NCBI GenBank assembly: GCA_003241595.1
Contig: QFOU01000001.1
Span: forward strand, 6,200 to 70,199
DNA length: 64,000 nucleotides
Direction of reading: 5' to 3'
Origin: Pseudomonas fluorescens
GTDB lineage: Bacteria; Pseudomonadota; Alphaproteobacteria; UBA2136; UBA6156
The notes beneath the pieces were generated by a model, which was not told where the DNA came from, searched no databases, and was given only the letters and a program-made list of their open reading frames with translations. Below are positions 17,286 through 24,745 of this stretch, piece by piece (within the stretch, counting starts at the first letter, position 1; each line of letters begins with the position of its first letter). Position numbers and translations under genes: made by a program.

Positions 17286-18578
17286 ATGACTACCTCAGGT
17301 AGGTTGATGCGTATGACAATCACTCCTTCTTTATATTCAAAACCAGCCTCGTCGGAATCTGCTCCTATGCCAGTTGTCTTACAGGTCTTGCCTGCTCTCA
17401 AAGATGGAGGCGTGGAATCCAGTGCGATTGAGATGGCTTATTATTTAAAAACACAGAATTGGACCGCCCTCGTTGCCAGTGCAGGTGGCCCTAAAGCTGC
17501 TTTATTGGCACGTGGAGACATTTCCCATATTCAACTGCCTCTCTCCAGCAAGATGCCGTGGATAATTATGTGGAATGCCGTTCGGCTTGCCAAAGTTATC
17601 CACCAATCAGGGGTATCACTGGTACACGCTCGAAGCCGTGCTCCTGCCTGGAGCGCATGGCTTGCATGCAAAATGACAGGCGTGCCGTATATCACTACGT
17701 TCCATGGCACCTACGGACTTAGCGGTAGCAAGTTGAAACGTTTTTACAACAGTATAATGGTGCGAGGGCACTATATTATTGCTAACAGCCACTTTATTGA
17801 GAGGCATATTATTGAAAATTATAATGTAACACCTTCGCGTATCATTGTGGCTCCGCGTGGTATCATGCCTGAGATTTGGAACCCTGCATTATTTGACACG
17901 ACATCACAAAAAGCGGTGCAGGATGAACTTGCTGTTCCCAATGACTCACCCCTCTTACTTATGGCTGGTCGCATCACCCGATGGAAAGGTCATGACCTCG
18001 TGTTAGAGGCACTCGGACAACTTACCGACTTACCATGGACACTTGCTATTGCCGGAGGTGCAGACAAAGACAGCACCTATGCTGATCATCTGAAAGCACG
18101 CGCCGAAGTACTCGGGATTGAAGGTCGCATTAGATGGCTTGGTAGTCGCAGTGATCTGCCACGCCTTTTATCTGCCAGCCAACTCGCCATTAGTGGATCA
18201 ACACGACCCGAAGCTTTCGGTCGCGTTGCTATCGAGGCCATGGCAATGGGAGTTCCGGTTGTTGCCACTGGGCTTGGCGGAAGTTTGGAGACCATTGTTG
18301 ACGATGAAACAGGCTGGCTCGTTATGCCTGAATCACAGAACCGGGACTCCAAGGAGATGACATTTGGGGAGTTTAGGCCACAGGCCATGGCTGAGAAACT
18401 CCGCAATGCCTTGCAAAACCCGCGCCAATTAGCGAGCATGGGGCATGCCGCACGTGCGCGCGTGCTCTCGAAATATACGGTAGAGGCATGCTGCTCCATG
18501 GAGCTGCTGGCTTATAAGCTAACCCTAAAGATAAAAGAGGCCACCACTCCTCTGACAGGGCAAGCCAAGCCCCAGTAA
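17286..18578 (+). CDS. GT4-family glycosyltransferase
   Basis: A 430-aa GT-B fold enzyme that would add a sugar to a lipid- or envelope-linked acceptor. The N-terminal acceptor domain begins with VVLQVLPALKDGGVESSAIEMAYYL, the pattern of LPS-core and exopolysaccharide GT4 enzymes. The C-terminal donor domain has AGRITRWKGHDLVLEALGQL and the EX7E-type motif in RPEAFGRVAIEAMAMGVPVVAT. GGGGA about 9 nt upstream supports ATG 17286 over a TTG 9 nt earlier. It is less GC-rich than most neighbours, which fits envelope glycosylation genes that often move between strains. A cysteine-hydrolase gene follows 37 nt later. Confidence 0.9.
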   Translation: MTTSGRLMRMTITPSLYSKPASSESAPMPVVLQVLPALKDGGVESSAIEMAYYLKTQNWTALVASAGGPKAALLARGDISHIQLPLSSKMPWIIMWNAVRLAKVIHQSGVSLVHARSRAPAWSAWLACKMTGVPYITTFHGTYGLSGSKLKRFYNSIMVRGHYIIANSHFIERHIIENYNVTPSRIIVAPRGIMPEIWNPALFDTTSQKAVQDELAVPNDSPLLLMAGRITRWKGHDLVLEALGQLTDLPWTLAIAGGADKDSTYADHLKARAEVLGIEGRIRWLGSRSDLPRLLSASQLAISGSTRPEAFGRVAIEAMAMGVPVVATGLGGSLETIVDDETGWLVMPESQNRDSKEMTFGEFRPQAMAEKLRNALQNPRQLASMGHAARARVLSKYTVEACCSMELLAYKLTLKIKEATTPLTGQAKPQ

Positions 18579-18615
18579 TGACGACAATGACAATAGGCTA
18601 AAGATTGGATCTAAT

Positions 18616-19089
18616 ATGAACCGCTGTATGATTGTGGTGGATGTACAAAACTACTATCGCCCCGGCCCGGGAATGATTGCACAGATCAATCAATTGGCCG
18701 CAACCATGCCAACTGCCGCCACACTGTTTGTTCATGATGAGATTGAAGTCCCTCTCGTAAAGCTGGGACGCACGCCTCCCCAAGATAGTGCAGTACTGAT
18801 CTCCGCCATGGCTGTCTTCCCTAAAGCCGGTTACGGCCTGCCCGTTCAGGCGATTGAATGGTTGAAGAAGCAACAAGCCGACGAAGTTCTGGTTGCTGGA
18901 TGCCACACTGATGCCAACCTACTGTCCGTAGGTTTTAGCGTGTTTAATGCAGGTATGCGTCCGGCCGTTCTACCTCCGCTATGTTTCGGGAACGATTGGT
19001 ATATGCACACCGTTACCTTGGGTGTATGGGAGCGGGAAATTGGAAAAGTTTACCAGAGCGCAGCTGAACTCCAGTTTGGCGGACTGTAA
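18616..19089 (+). CDS. Isochorismatase-like cysteine hydrolase
   Basis: A small 157-aa cytosolic hydrolase. The Asp-Lys-Cys triad of the isochorismatase-like superfamily is in place: D9 in VVDVQN, K70 in FPKAGYG and C96 in VAGCHTDANLL. The superfamily includes nicotinamidases, carbamoylases and isochorismatases; at 157 aa this one is shorter than most (about 180-210), and the substrate is unknown. It lies downstream of the glycosyltransferase and just upstream of a small lipoprotein gene, so the three may share a transcript. Confidence 0.8.
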   Translation: MNRCMIVVDVQNYYRPGPGMIAQINQLAATMPTAATLFVHDEIEVPLVKLGRTPPQDSAVLISAMAVFPKAGYGLPVQAIEWLKKQQADEVLVAGCHTDANLLSVGFSVFNAGMRPAVLPPLCFGNDWYMHTVTLGVWEREIGKVYQSAAELQFGGL

Positions 19090-19096
19090 GGCGAAC

Positions 19097-19453
19097 GTGG
19101 TGCGTTACGCCCTGTTTTTTGTTGCAACATCAGTGCTTTGTGGGTGCGGATGGGTTGGCGAAGAGCGGTCGTATTACATGAAGAAGGATTTTGACCGTCT
19201 TTTTGACAGTGGATGGGTGAATGACGCGGGTGAGAATAGCGGAATTTACGACATCTTTCCAACAGCTTCGCGCAAGGAACGACTTGCTGAACAGCAGATC
19301 TGCCTGCACAAGAATGGCCAGAACCGTGTCGTCACCCAGGATGGGGTCAGCGACCAGCTCGCCTACCGCCGTTGCGCGCTGTCACCTTACGCTATGGACG
19401 GCGGGAGCCGGATGGGAATCCGTCCGGACGGAGTCGGATCAGTCGTTCGATAA
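19097..19453 (+). CDS. Small putative lipoprotein
   Basis: A 118-aa protein starting with GTG 6-9 nt after a TAAGG sequence that overlaps the previous stop. The N-terminus is hydrophobic and ends in SVLCGCGW, a possible lipobox with the lipidated cysteine at residue 15 or 17. The rest is polar, with three further cysteines and no recognised domain. GTG 19100 directly after is an equally possible start. The gene ends just before a clear terminator and closes the glycosyltransferase-hydrolase group. Confidence 0.6.
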   Translation: MVRYALFFVATSVLCGCGWVGEERSYYMKKDFDRLFDSGWVNDAGENSGIYDIFPTASRKERLAEQQICLHKNGQNRVVTQDGVSDQLAYRRCALSPYAMDGGSRMGIRPDGVGSVVR

Positions 19454-19457
19454 ATGC

Positions 19458-19483
19458 AATCGCCCAGGTGGGCGATTACTTTT
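19458..19483 (+). terminator. Terminator after the small lipoprotein gene
   Basis: AATCGCCC / GGGCGATT hairpin with AGGT loop, followed by ACTTTT. Confidence 0.75.
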
Positions 19484-19599
19484 GATATTCAAGGCATTTT
19501 TACCGAAATATTGAGCGAGGCAAGTGAGGCGGTGAGCAAGGCCCTTTGAATTTGTGAGGGTTTTATCGGGAAGGGCTCGCGCAGGTGTGCAAGGCCACC

Positions 19600-20043
19600 C
19601 TACGACATCTTCTCCAGCGCGATGAGCACGTACACGAGCTTCATGGCGATGGTGCTGGTACCCATAACCAGACGCTCACAGACCAGCGCCCAGAGTGCGA
19701 TCCCGAGCAGCAAATAGAGAATCCGGAATACCCACCAGAAAAAACCGTGGCCTGGCGCGATCCGTTCGTAGATGCCGGTTGTCGTATCGAGATACTCCGA
19801 TGGCACCTGCCCGAGGGTGTGGGCTGACCAGTCGGTCGCTTCCACCTGTCGCCAGTCGGCGGAACTGAAACTGAAGATGTCGAAATGAGCCACCAGATAC
19901 AGCGTGACACCCCCGAGAATGGCGTACCACAGCGTCAGGAGATGGCTGGGGTGGAATTCGGCAAATGCCAGCGACACAACGGCGACGATAAACAGAATCG
20001 TCTTTTCCATGAAGCCATTGGATTTGTCGTAGCGGAAGGGCAT
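19600..20043 (-). CDS. Membrane protein of unknown function
   Basis: A 147-aa protein with four likely transmembrane helices: two near the N-terminus (about residues 13-28 and 32-50) and two near the C-terminus (about 101-120 and 122-140), with a polar loop between them containing DWSAHTLGQVPSEYL. No family was recognised. The start at 20043 is chosen because a strong promoter (TTGCCA, 17 nt, CATACT) ends 6 nt before it; an upstream extension would run through that promoter. It stands alone. Confidence 0.6.
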   Translation of the reverse strand: MPFRYDKSNGFMEKTILFIVAVVSLAFAEFHPSHLLTLWYAILGGVTLYLVAHFDIFSFSSADWRQVEATDWSAHTLGQVPSEYLDTTTGIYERIAPGHGFFWWVFRILYLLLGIALWALVCERLVMGTSTIAMKLVYVLIALEKMS

Positions 20044-20049
20044 GGAGAT

Positions 20050-20078
20050 AGTATGGGGTGCACAGCGGAGCGTGGCAA
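20050..20078 (-). promoter_or_regulatory. Promoter with the clearest leaderless layout
   Basis: Minus strand: TTGCCA (20073-20078), exactly 17 nt, CATACT (20050-20055), then 6 nt to ATG 20043; no ribosome-binding site. Confidence 0.6.
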
Positions 20079-20273
20079 GAATTGAACCGGGTGCTACCTC
20101 TTGATTATCTTTACATATGCCGCCGCCCGATGACATACCTACCCTATGAAGATCACAGCCCCGATGTTGCGCGGCCTCAGTTACACGGCGGTTTTTAGAG
20201 AATCCGGATTTCTATTCTTCGTAGAGAGGATTGGCGGTGAAATAGATCTGCCCTCTTAGAGAGGTTAGGGATA

Positions 20274-21254
20274 CTAGCGGTTGGCGCTGCCGGCGCGGCG
20301 TTCAGCGTCGCGGGCCTGCTTCTCAGTGTAGTCGCGCGGGATATCCAGGCGCTGGTTCAGCTTGATGGCGTTGGGGTTGCCGCCGATGGCGCCACGGTTG
20401 GCACTGTAGATGAGCGGCCAGAGTTTCCAGGTGCCGTAGATGGCCGGCTGGTCGGAGATGCTGCCCAAGCTATCGCCGGTTTGCACCTTATACTTGGTGA
20501 CCTGACCTTTGCTGTTGTGTTCGACGTAGCGGGGGTCGTTGGCAGTGGCAGACGCTTCCGACATGAAGGTGACGCCACCGCCGGAGGCTGTGGGGTTGGC
20601 TTCGCCGATGTTCACGCCGCCGGTATCGGCAATTTCGGCGCGAGTGCCGCCGCCGACGGGTGCGCGATAATCATAATCGCCCGGACGGCTGGCCATACCG
20701 CCGCGGCCTTCGCCACGCCAGTCTTGCACGGCTTCTCCGATACGGGTGGCGCGGCCGACACGGCTATCGCCGGTGGCCATGCCCCAGCCTTCGCCGGGAT
20801 CGCCGATCAGGGTGTTACCGCCACGGCCTTCCGCCTCGGCTTCGGCCTGCGCATTGGCGGCCGCGCGTTCGGCGATGCTCGGCCAGCCGCCTTGCGCCTG
20901 GGCCGGCGTGCGGGCGGCCTGCTCCTGCGCCGGACGCATCACTTTGCTGGCGCTGGAGGAGAGATAGTCTTGCGCCTCGAGATCGGTGCGGGTGTAGAAA
21001 TTGCTCCACTGGACGTGTTCGTCGTTGGGATAGTACGGCTGCACCACTTTTTTAGGGGGCGCCGAGGTGCGGCCCGGTTGTACCAGCGGTTTCTGGTCTT
21101 CGCGGAAGGTGAACATACGGTCCATCCAGCCCACGGAACCGGCATGAACCGGATTTGTAACCACCATGCTTACGACCATAGATGTCACAACGGGTAGCCC
21201 GAAGGACTGGAAAAGCGGCTTGAGAGCCGAAAAGGCGCGTGGACACTTGATCAT
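20274..21254 (-). CDS. Exported LysM-domain protein
   Basis: A 326-aa protein with an N-terminal signal segment (about 1-38, cleavage likely after VHA). A long low-complexity middle is rich in A, G, E and R. The C-terminal LysM-like domain (about 250-312) has YKVQTGDSLGSISDQ and ends in NAIKLNQRLDIPRDY. LysM domains bind peptidoglycan. The low-complexity linker suggests a periplasmic spacer. The gene is divergent from the peptide-binding protein gene with only 20 bp between the two starts, so both promoters overlap. Confidence 0.8.
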   Translation of the reverse strand: MIKCPRAFSALKPLFQSFGLPVVTSMVVSMVVTNPVHAGSVGWMDRMFTFREDQKPLVQPGRTSAPPKKVVQPYYPNDEHVQWSNFYTRTDLEAQDYLSSSASKVMRPAQEQAARTPAQAQGGWPSIAERAAANAQAEAEAEGRGGNTLIGDPGEGWGMATGDSRVGRATRIGEAVQDWRGEGRGGMASRPGDYDYRAPVGGGTRAEIADTGGVNIGEANPTASGGGVTFMSEASATANDPRYVEHNSKGQVTKYKVQTGDSLGSISDQPAIYGTWKLWPLIYSANRGAIGGNPNAIKLNQRLDIPRDYTEKQARDAERRAGSANR

Positions 21255-21274
21255 CTCGCGCTAATATACGAGGC
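21240..21274 (+). promoter_or_regulatory. Overlapping divergent promoters sharing a TAATATAC box
   Basis: Plus strand: TGGACA (21240-21245), 16 nt, TAATAT (21262-21267), 7 nt to ATG 21275. The same bases read TATATT on the minus strand, 8 nt before ATG 21254. Confidence 0.5.
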
Positions 21275-22750
21275 ATGAAGCCCTTATACCAGTTGACCGC
21301 CTGCCTTCTCATCAGCTTTGTGATGCCCTGCGTGGCCGCTGTGGCACAGGTTGGCGCGGCGAAGCCCCCCGCCTTTACCGTTGCCGTCGCCAGCGCCCCG
21401 CGTACGTTAGACCCTGCCACCGCCACGGATGCGGCCGGCGCCCGCCTTTTACAATTGACCCACCCCGCCTTGCTGGGATGGGACACCGCCTACCGCCCTG
21501 CCGGACAGGTGGCCCAGAGTTGCCGCATGCCGAGCCTGACGCAGGCGGTGTGCACCCTGCCCCCTTCCCTCACCTTTACCGATGGCAGCCCGTTGACCGC
21601 GCCGGATGTGGCGGCGTGGTTCGGACAGTTACAAGCGAACAAGCTTAGCCCCTTCGTTCAACTTAAGGATGTAAAGGTAACCGCGCCGACACGGACGACG
21701 TTGCAGTTTGATCTGCCCGCCGCGAACCTTGGCTTTTTGGGCGCGCTGACGGAGGTCCCCGTGGCCAAGCCCCAGCGACCGGAGATCGGTGCGGGGCCGT
21801 ATAAGATCGTCAGTCATGATGCTACCGGCAGCGTGACCTTGGCGACCGACCGTGCCGACATGCCCTCCACTTTAACATTCATCCCCCTGAGCGATGCCAC
21901 GACGCGCCTGCTGAAACTGAAGAAAGGTGAAGTGGACGCGGTTTTGAACGACCTGCCGCCCCAGTTGGTGAACTGGGCCAAGGCAGAGGGCTTTCCCGTT
22001 GTGGCTGTACCCGGCAGCAGTTACAGCTACATCGGACTCAACTTACAGAACACGAACTTAAAGCATCCGGCCGTGCGTGAGGCTTTGACGCTGGCGATTA
22101 ACCGGGCGGCGTTGCGCACGCACTTATTGGGCGGTATGGCGACACCAGCTAGTACGCTGTTGCCGCCGGGGCATCCGGCCGCGTGGCCGGCGCCGGAGGA
22201 GGCGTATGATCCGTTCAGTGCCGAAAGCCTGCTGGATGAAGCCAACCTTCTGCCCGATGGCACGGGCGTGCGTTTCCGGATGACCTTGCTGACCAGCACC
22301 GACCCGTTCAGCCAGCGCGTGAGTCAGGCGATTCAGGCGCAGTTGCAGGAGATCGGTGTGGCGGTCGACCTACGCCCCACCGAGTGGGCCAGCTTTTATG
22401 ACAGTGTGAAGAAAGGTGCATTTGATGCCGTGATGTTGGCATGGACCGGTGAGCAGCAGCCGAGTTTTTACCAGCATGCTTTCCATAGTGCGCAAGTGCC
22501 GCCGGCGGGTTTGAACCGCGGGCGATTGAATGACCCACAGGTGGATGCGGCGACGGACGCCATTATGGCGGCCAAGACCGAGGCCGAGCAGGTGGCCGCG
22601 ACCGTACAGGTGCAGAAATTGCTGGCGGACGTGCGGCCTTATATTCCGTTGTACCGGCGGCATCAGGTGTTGGTGACCCGGCCGGAGGTGACGGGGTGCG
22701 GGTTGACGACCAGCGGCAATTATCTGGGGCTGGTGAGCTGCCGGAAATAA
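21275..22750 (+). CDS. Family 5 (peptide/nickel-type) ABC transporter substrate-binding protein
   Basis: A 491-aa periplasmic solute-binding protein. The signal peptide (about 1-24) is followed by FTVAVASAPRTLDPATATDA, the usual N-terminal pattern of SBP_bac_5 proteins. The central LTFTDGSPLTAPDVAAWF segment corresponds to their conserved 'FHDG.P.TA.DV' motif, and later segments such as HPAVREALTLAINRAAL also match. Peptides or other small ligands are the usual cargo. No permease or ATPase genes are adjacent, so it either serves a transporter encoded elsewhere or acts alone. It ends at a bidirectional terminator. Confidence 0.9.
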   Translation: MKPLYQLTACLLISFVMPCVAAVAQVGAAKPPAFTVAVASAPRTLDPATATDAAGARLLQLTHPALLGWDTAYRPAGQVAQSCRMPSLTQAVCTLPPSLTFTDGSPLTAPDVAAWFGQLQANKLSPFVQLKDVKVTAPTRTTLQFDLPAANLGFLGALTEVPVAKPQRPEIGAGPYKIVSHDATGSVTLATDRADMPSTLTFIPLSDATTRLLKLKKGEVDAVLNDLPPQLVNWAKAEGFPVVAVPGSSYSYIGLNLQNTNLKHPAVREALTLAINRAALRTHLLGGMATPASTLLPPGHPAAWPAPEEAYDPFSAESLLDEANLLPDGTGVRFRMTLLTSTDPFSQRVSQAIQAQLQEIGVAVDLRPTEWASFYDSVKKGAFDAVMLAWTGEQQPSFYQHAFHSAQVPPAGLNRGRLNDPQVDAATDAIMAAKTEAEQVAATVQVQKLLADVRPYIPLYRRHQVLVTRPEVTGCGLTTSGNYLGLVSCRK

Positions 22751-22751
22751 G

Positions 22752-22776
22752 AAAAGGAGCCTTACGGCTCCTTTTT
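22752..22776 (+). terminator. Bidirectional terminator between the binding protein and infC
   Basis: AAAAGGAGCC / GGCTCCTTTTT hairpin with TTAC loop; it also serves infC on the other strand. Confidence 0.88.
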
Positions 22777-22787
22777 GTTTGCCGGAA

Positions 22788-23375
22788 TTACTCGGCGGTG
22801 GGCTTGGCGTCTTCGGCAGGTTTCTTCGCGCCCTTTTTATCGGGGGACAGCACCAGCGTCATGAAGCGGCCTTCCAGACCACTGCGGAAATCGACCTTGG
22901 CGACGTCGGCGGTGTCGGCGACCAGGCGGTCGAGCATGGCGGTACCGATTTCCTGGTGGGTGGTTTCGCGGCCACGGAAGCGCAGGTTGATCTTGGCCTT
23001 GTTACCGTCGGCCAGGAATTCCTTAATCTTGCGGAGTTTGATGTTGTAGTCGTGGTCTTCGGTACCCGGGCGGAACACCATTTCCTTCACTTCGACGACC
23101 GTCTGGTTGCGCTTGGCTTCGGCCTTGCGCTTGGACTCCTGGAAGCGGAACTTGCCGTAATCGATGATCTTGCACACGGGCGGCACGGCGGTGGGGGAGA
23201 TCTCGACCAAGTCGAGGCCCAGTTGCTGCGCCTTGAACACCGCGTCGCGGCTGCTCATAACTCCAAAATTCTCACCTTCAGGGCCGATCACACGTACGGA
23301 AGGTACGCGGATATCGCCGTTGATGCGGTGTTCGTTCTGCCGGTTGCGGTCCGGCGTGCCTTTGAATCGTCCGAT
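22788..23375 (-). CDS. infC: Translation initiation factor IF-3, AUC start
   Basis: IF-3 binds the 30S subunit and checks start-codon pairing. A reading from GTG 23291 would lack the conserved N-terminus. Upstream, the frame continues with the family sequence around NEHRINGDIRVPSVRVIGPEG, back to a TAA 12 nt before an in-frame ATC at 23375. That interval contains no ATG, GTG, TTG or CTG. AAGGA stands 9 nt before the ATC. The protein is then 195 aa, slightly longer than typical. Downstream motifs such as DLVEISPTAVPPVCKIIDYGKF and the C-terminal KINLRFRGRE region are intact. A terminator follows, so rpmI and rplT are not in this transcript. Confidence 0.93.
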   Translation of the reverse strand: MGRFKGTPDRNRQNEHRINGDIRVPSVRVIGPEGENFGVMSSRDAVFKAQQLGLDLVEISPTAVPPVCKIIDYGKFRFQESKRKAEAKRNQTVVEVKEMVFRPGTEDHDYNIKLRKIKEFLADGNKAKINLRFRGRETTHQEIGTAMLDRLVADTADVAKVDFRSGLEGRFMTLVLSPDKKGAKKPAEDAKPTAE

Positions 23376-23474
23376 TGTCGGGAATCCTTATTTATTACTC
23401 TGTGACTCACTTCTTATCACACTCTGCCTAAAATACAAGCTGACGGGGGTGGAAGTTCCGGTGCACCGGGACAT

Positions 23475-23505
23475 AAAAAAGGGCCGGATGCGGTTGCATC
23501 CGGCC
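23475..23505 (-). terminator. Terminator after the 41-aa basic protein gene
   Basis: Perfect 10-bp stem GGCCGGATGC / GCATCCGGCC with GGTT loop and a six-T tail on the minus strand. Confidence 0.9.
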
Positions 23506-23524
23506 GGTGATGGTGACGTGGGGC

Positions 23525-23650
23525 CTAGCGGCCGCCGTGGGCCTGTTTGCTGGTTTGTCCCTTTTTATGGGGCGATGCAGCGGGAATTTCCCGGTTGGCG
23601 TATGCAGGGCCCTTTTTCGGCTTGCCATTGGCTTTCGTCTTCGTTCCCAT
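23525..23650 (-). CDS. Small basic protein, 41 aa, unknown
   Basis: A 41-residue protein very rich in lysine, glycine and proline, starting MGTKTKANGKPKKGPAYAN and ending KQAHGGR, with no acidic stretch or hydrophobic helix. AGGAG lies 8 nt before its ATG and a perfect terminator follows 20 nt after the stop, which argues for a real, dedicated transcript. Such composition suits binding to RNA, DNA or ribosomes, but nothing more specific can be said. It sits between infC and an unknown gene on the same strand. Confidence 0.6.
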   Translation of the reverse strand: MGTKTKANGKPKKGPAYANREIPAASPHKKGQTSKQAHGGR

Positions 23651-23787
23651 CAAGTTTCTCCTCTTGAAAGTGTCTAGAACGTTTTCTGAGTATACAAGCG
23701 AAGCGATGAATGCAAGGGAAAACATCGGTTTCAGGGAATTTTTACGAGAGGACGGAATGCGGGCACACGGCTTCAGGTGAATATGAC

Positions 23788-23812
23788 AAACCCCGGCGCA
23801 TGGCCGGGGTTT
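23788..23812 (-). terminator. Terminator after the 258-aa unknown gene
   Basis: AAACCCCGGC / GCCGGGGTTT hairpin, about 20 nt past the stop on the minus strand. Confidence 0.85.
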
Positions 23813-23833
23813 GGTGGTGTCGCAATGGAAAGG

Positions 23834-24610
23834 TTAGAGAGGTTCGCCGCGTGTATTGGTGGTGAGGCCGTGTTTTTTGAGGACCGCGGCGATGTCGGCG
23901 GCGAGTTCGCGGGCCTTGCCGAGACCAGCGAAGATGCGGGGCAGCATCACGTGCCACTGATGTTCGCGCGCGACCGCGGTATAGGGCGAGCCGGTGAGAA
24001 AGGCGGGGTCGAAGACCGCGCTCTGCTCGCCTTCGAACCCTTTGAAGCTTTGCGGCGCAAAGCCGAAGACTCCGATATTGTGAGGCTCGGCCTGGCCGAA
24101 CGCCATGACTGCGCAGCGGGCCGCATGACCGTAGCCAACGGAGACCGGCTGGATCTCGGTAAAGCCATGTTGACGTGCGTAGGCGATGTAGCGCACGGCT
24201 TCGGTATGGGTGTTGAGCGGCAGAGTGCCGACGTCTTCCCAGAAATCGAAGTAAGCATTGGCCAGCAATTGCATGGCACGGTCCGACTCCTCCTTGGTGC
24301 GGTGGAAGCCGAACGCCTCGCCGTGGTTGATGACGGTGTCGAGCGCTTTGGTCCACGTGGCGATATGCTCAATGTGGTGCACCTTGTGCTTGGTATATGC
24401 CGCGGCGACCTCATACGGCGACAGCGAGATGTAGAGCTGCGTCTCGAGGTTGGGATCCATGAGCAGCGCCTGATGAAGGGCTTGCAGAATGGAACCGCGT
24501 TTGCCGGTGGTGGTGTTACCGACCATCAGGTTGAAGTGGTCTTCATTGACTTCCCCAGAGTGAGGGCCGTGGGCGTGAACCGTGATAAGAATGCGAGGCG
24601 GTGACTGCAT
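23834..24610 (-). CDS. Protein of unknown function with HAHGPHSG motif
   Basis: A 258-aa soluble protein. It opens with a beta-strand-like RILITVHAHGPHSG and then NEDHFNLM, a cluster of histidines and acidic residues that could bind metal or phosphate; further histidines occur at TKHKVHHIEH. No signal peptide or membrane helix is visible and I do not recognise a family. AGGAG lies 7 nt before the ATG and a terminator follows the gene. A long frame on the opposite strand over the same bases lacks these signals. It lies between thrS and infC, both translation genes, but nothing links its role to them. Confidence 0.75.
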   Translation of the reverse strand: MQSPPRILITVHAHGPHSGEVNEDHFNLMVGNTTTGKRGSILQALHQALLMDPNLETQLYISLSPYEVAAAYTKHKVHHIEHIATWTKALDTVINHGEAFGFHRTKEESDRAMQLLANAYFDFWEDVGTLPLNTHTEAVRYIAYARQHGFTEIQPVSVGYGHAARCAVMAFGQAEPHNIGVFGFAPQSFKGFEGEQSAVFDPAFLTGSPYTAVAREHQWHVMLPRIFAGLGKARELAADIAAVLKKHGLTTNTRGEPL

Positions 24611-24707
24611 GGTCTTCTCCTGAGAGTTGGGGCGCTTGGGGAGCCCTAGGAAACTTGAATGGTCAAGCAGGTTATATAATTGTATTCAATTTAATGCAAG
24701 AGCCTAC

Positions 24708-24736
24708 ACAAAGCCCGCCGGAGAGGCGGGCTTTGT
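24708..24736 (-). terminator. thrS terminator
   Basis: ACAAAGCCCGCC / GGCGGGCTTTGT hairpin with a GGAGA loop just past the thrS stop. Confidence 0.85.
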
Positions 24737-24745
24737 GTTTTGCAC

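Noticed and set aside
23777..24604. 275-codon plus-strand frame opposite the HAHGPHSG gene
   Set aside because: The minus-strand reading has an AGGAG site and a terminator; this frame has neither.
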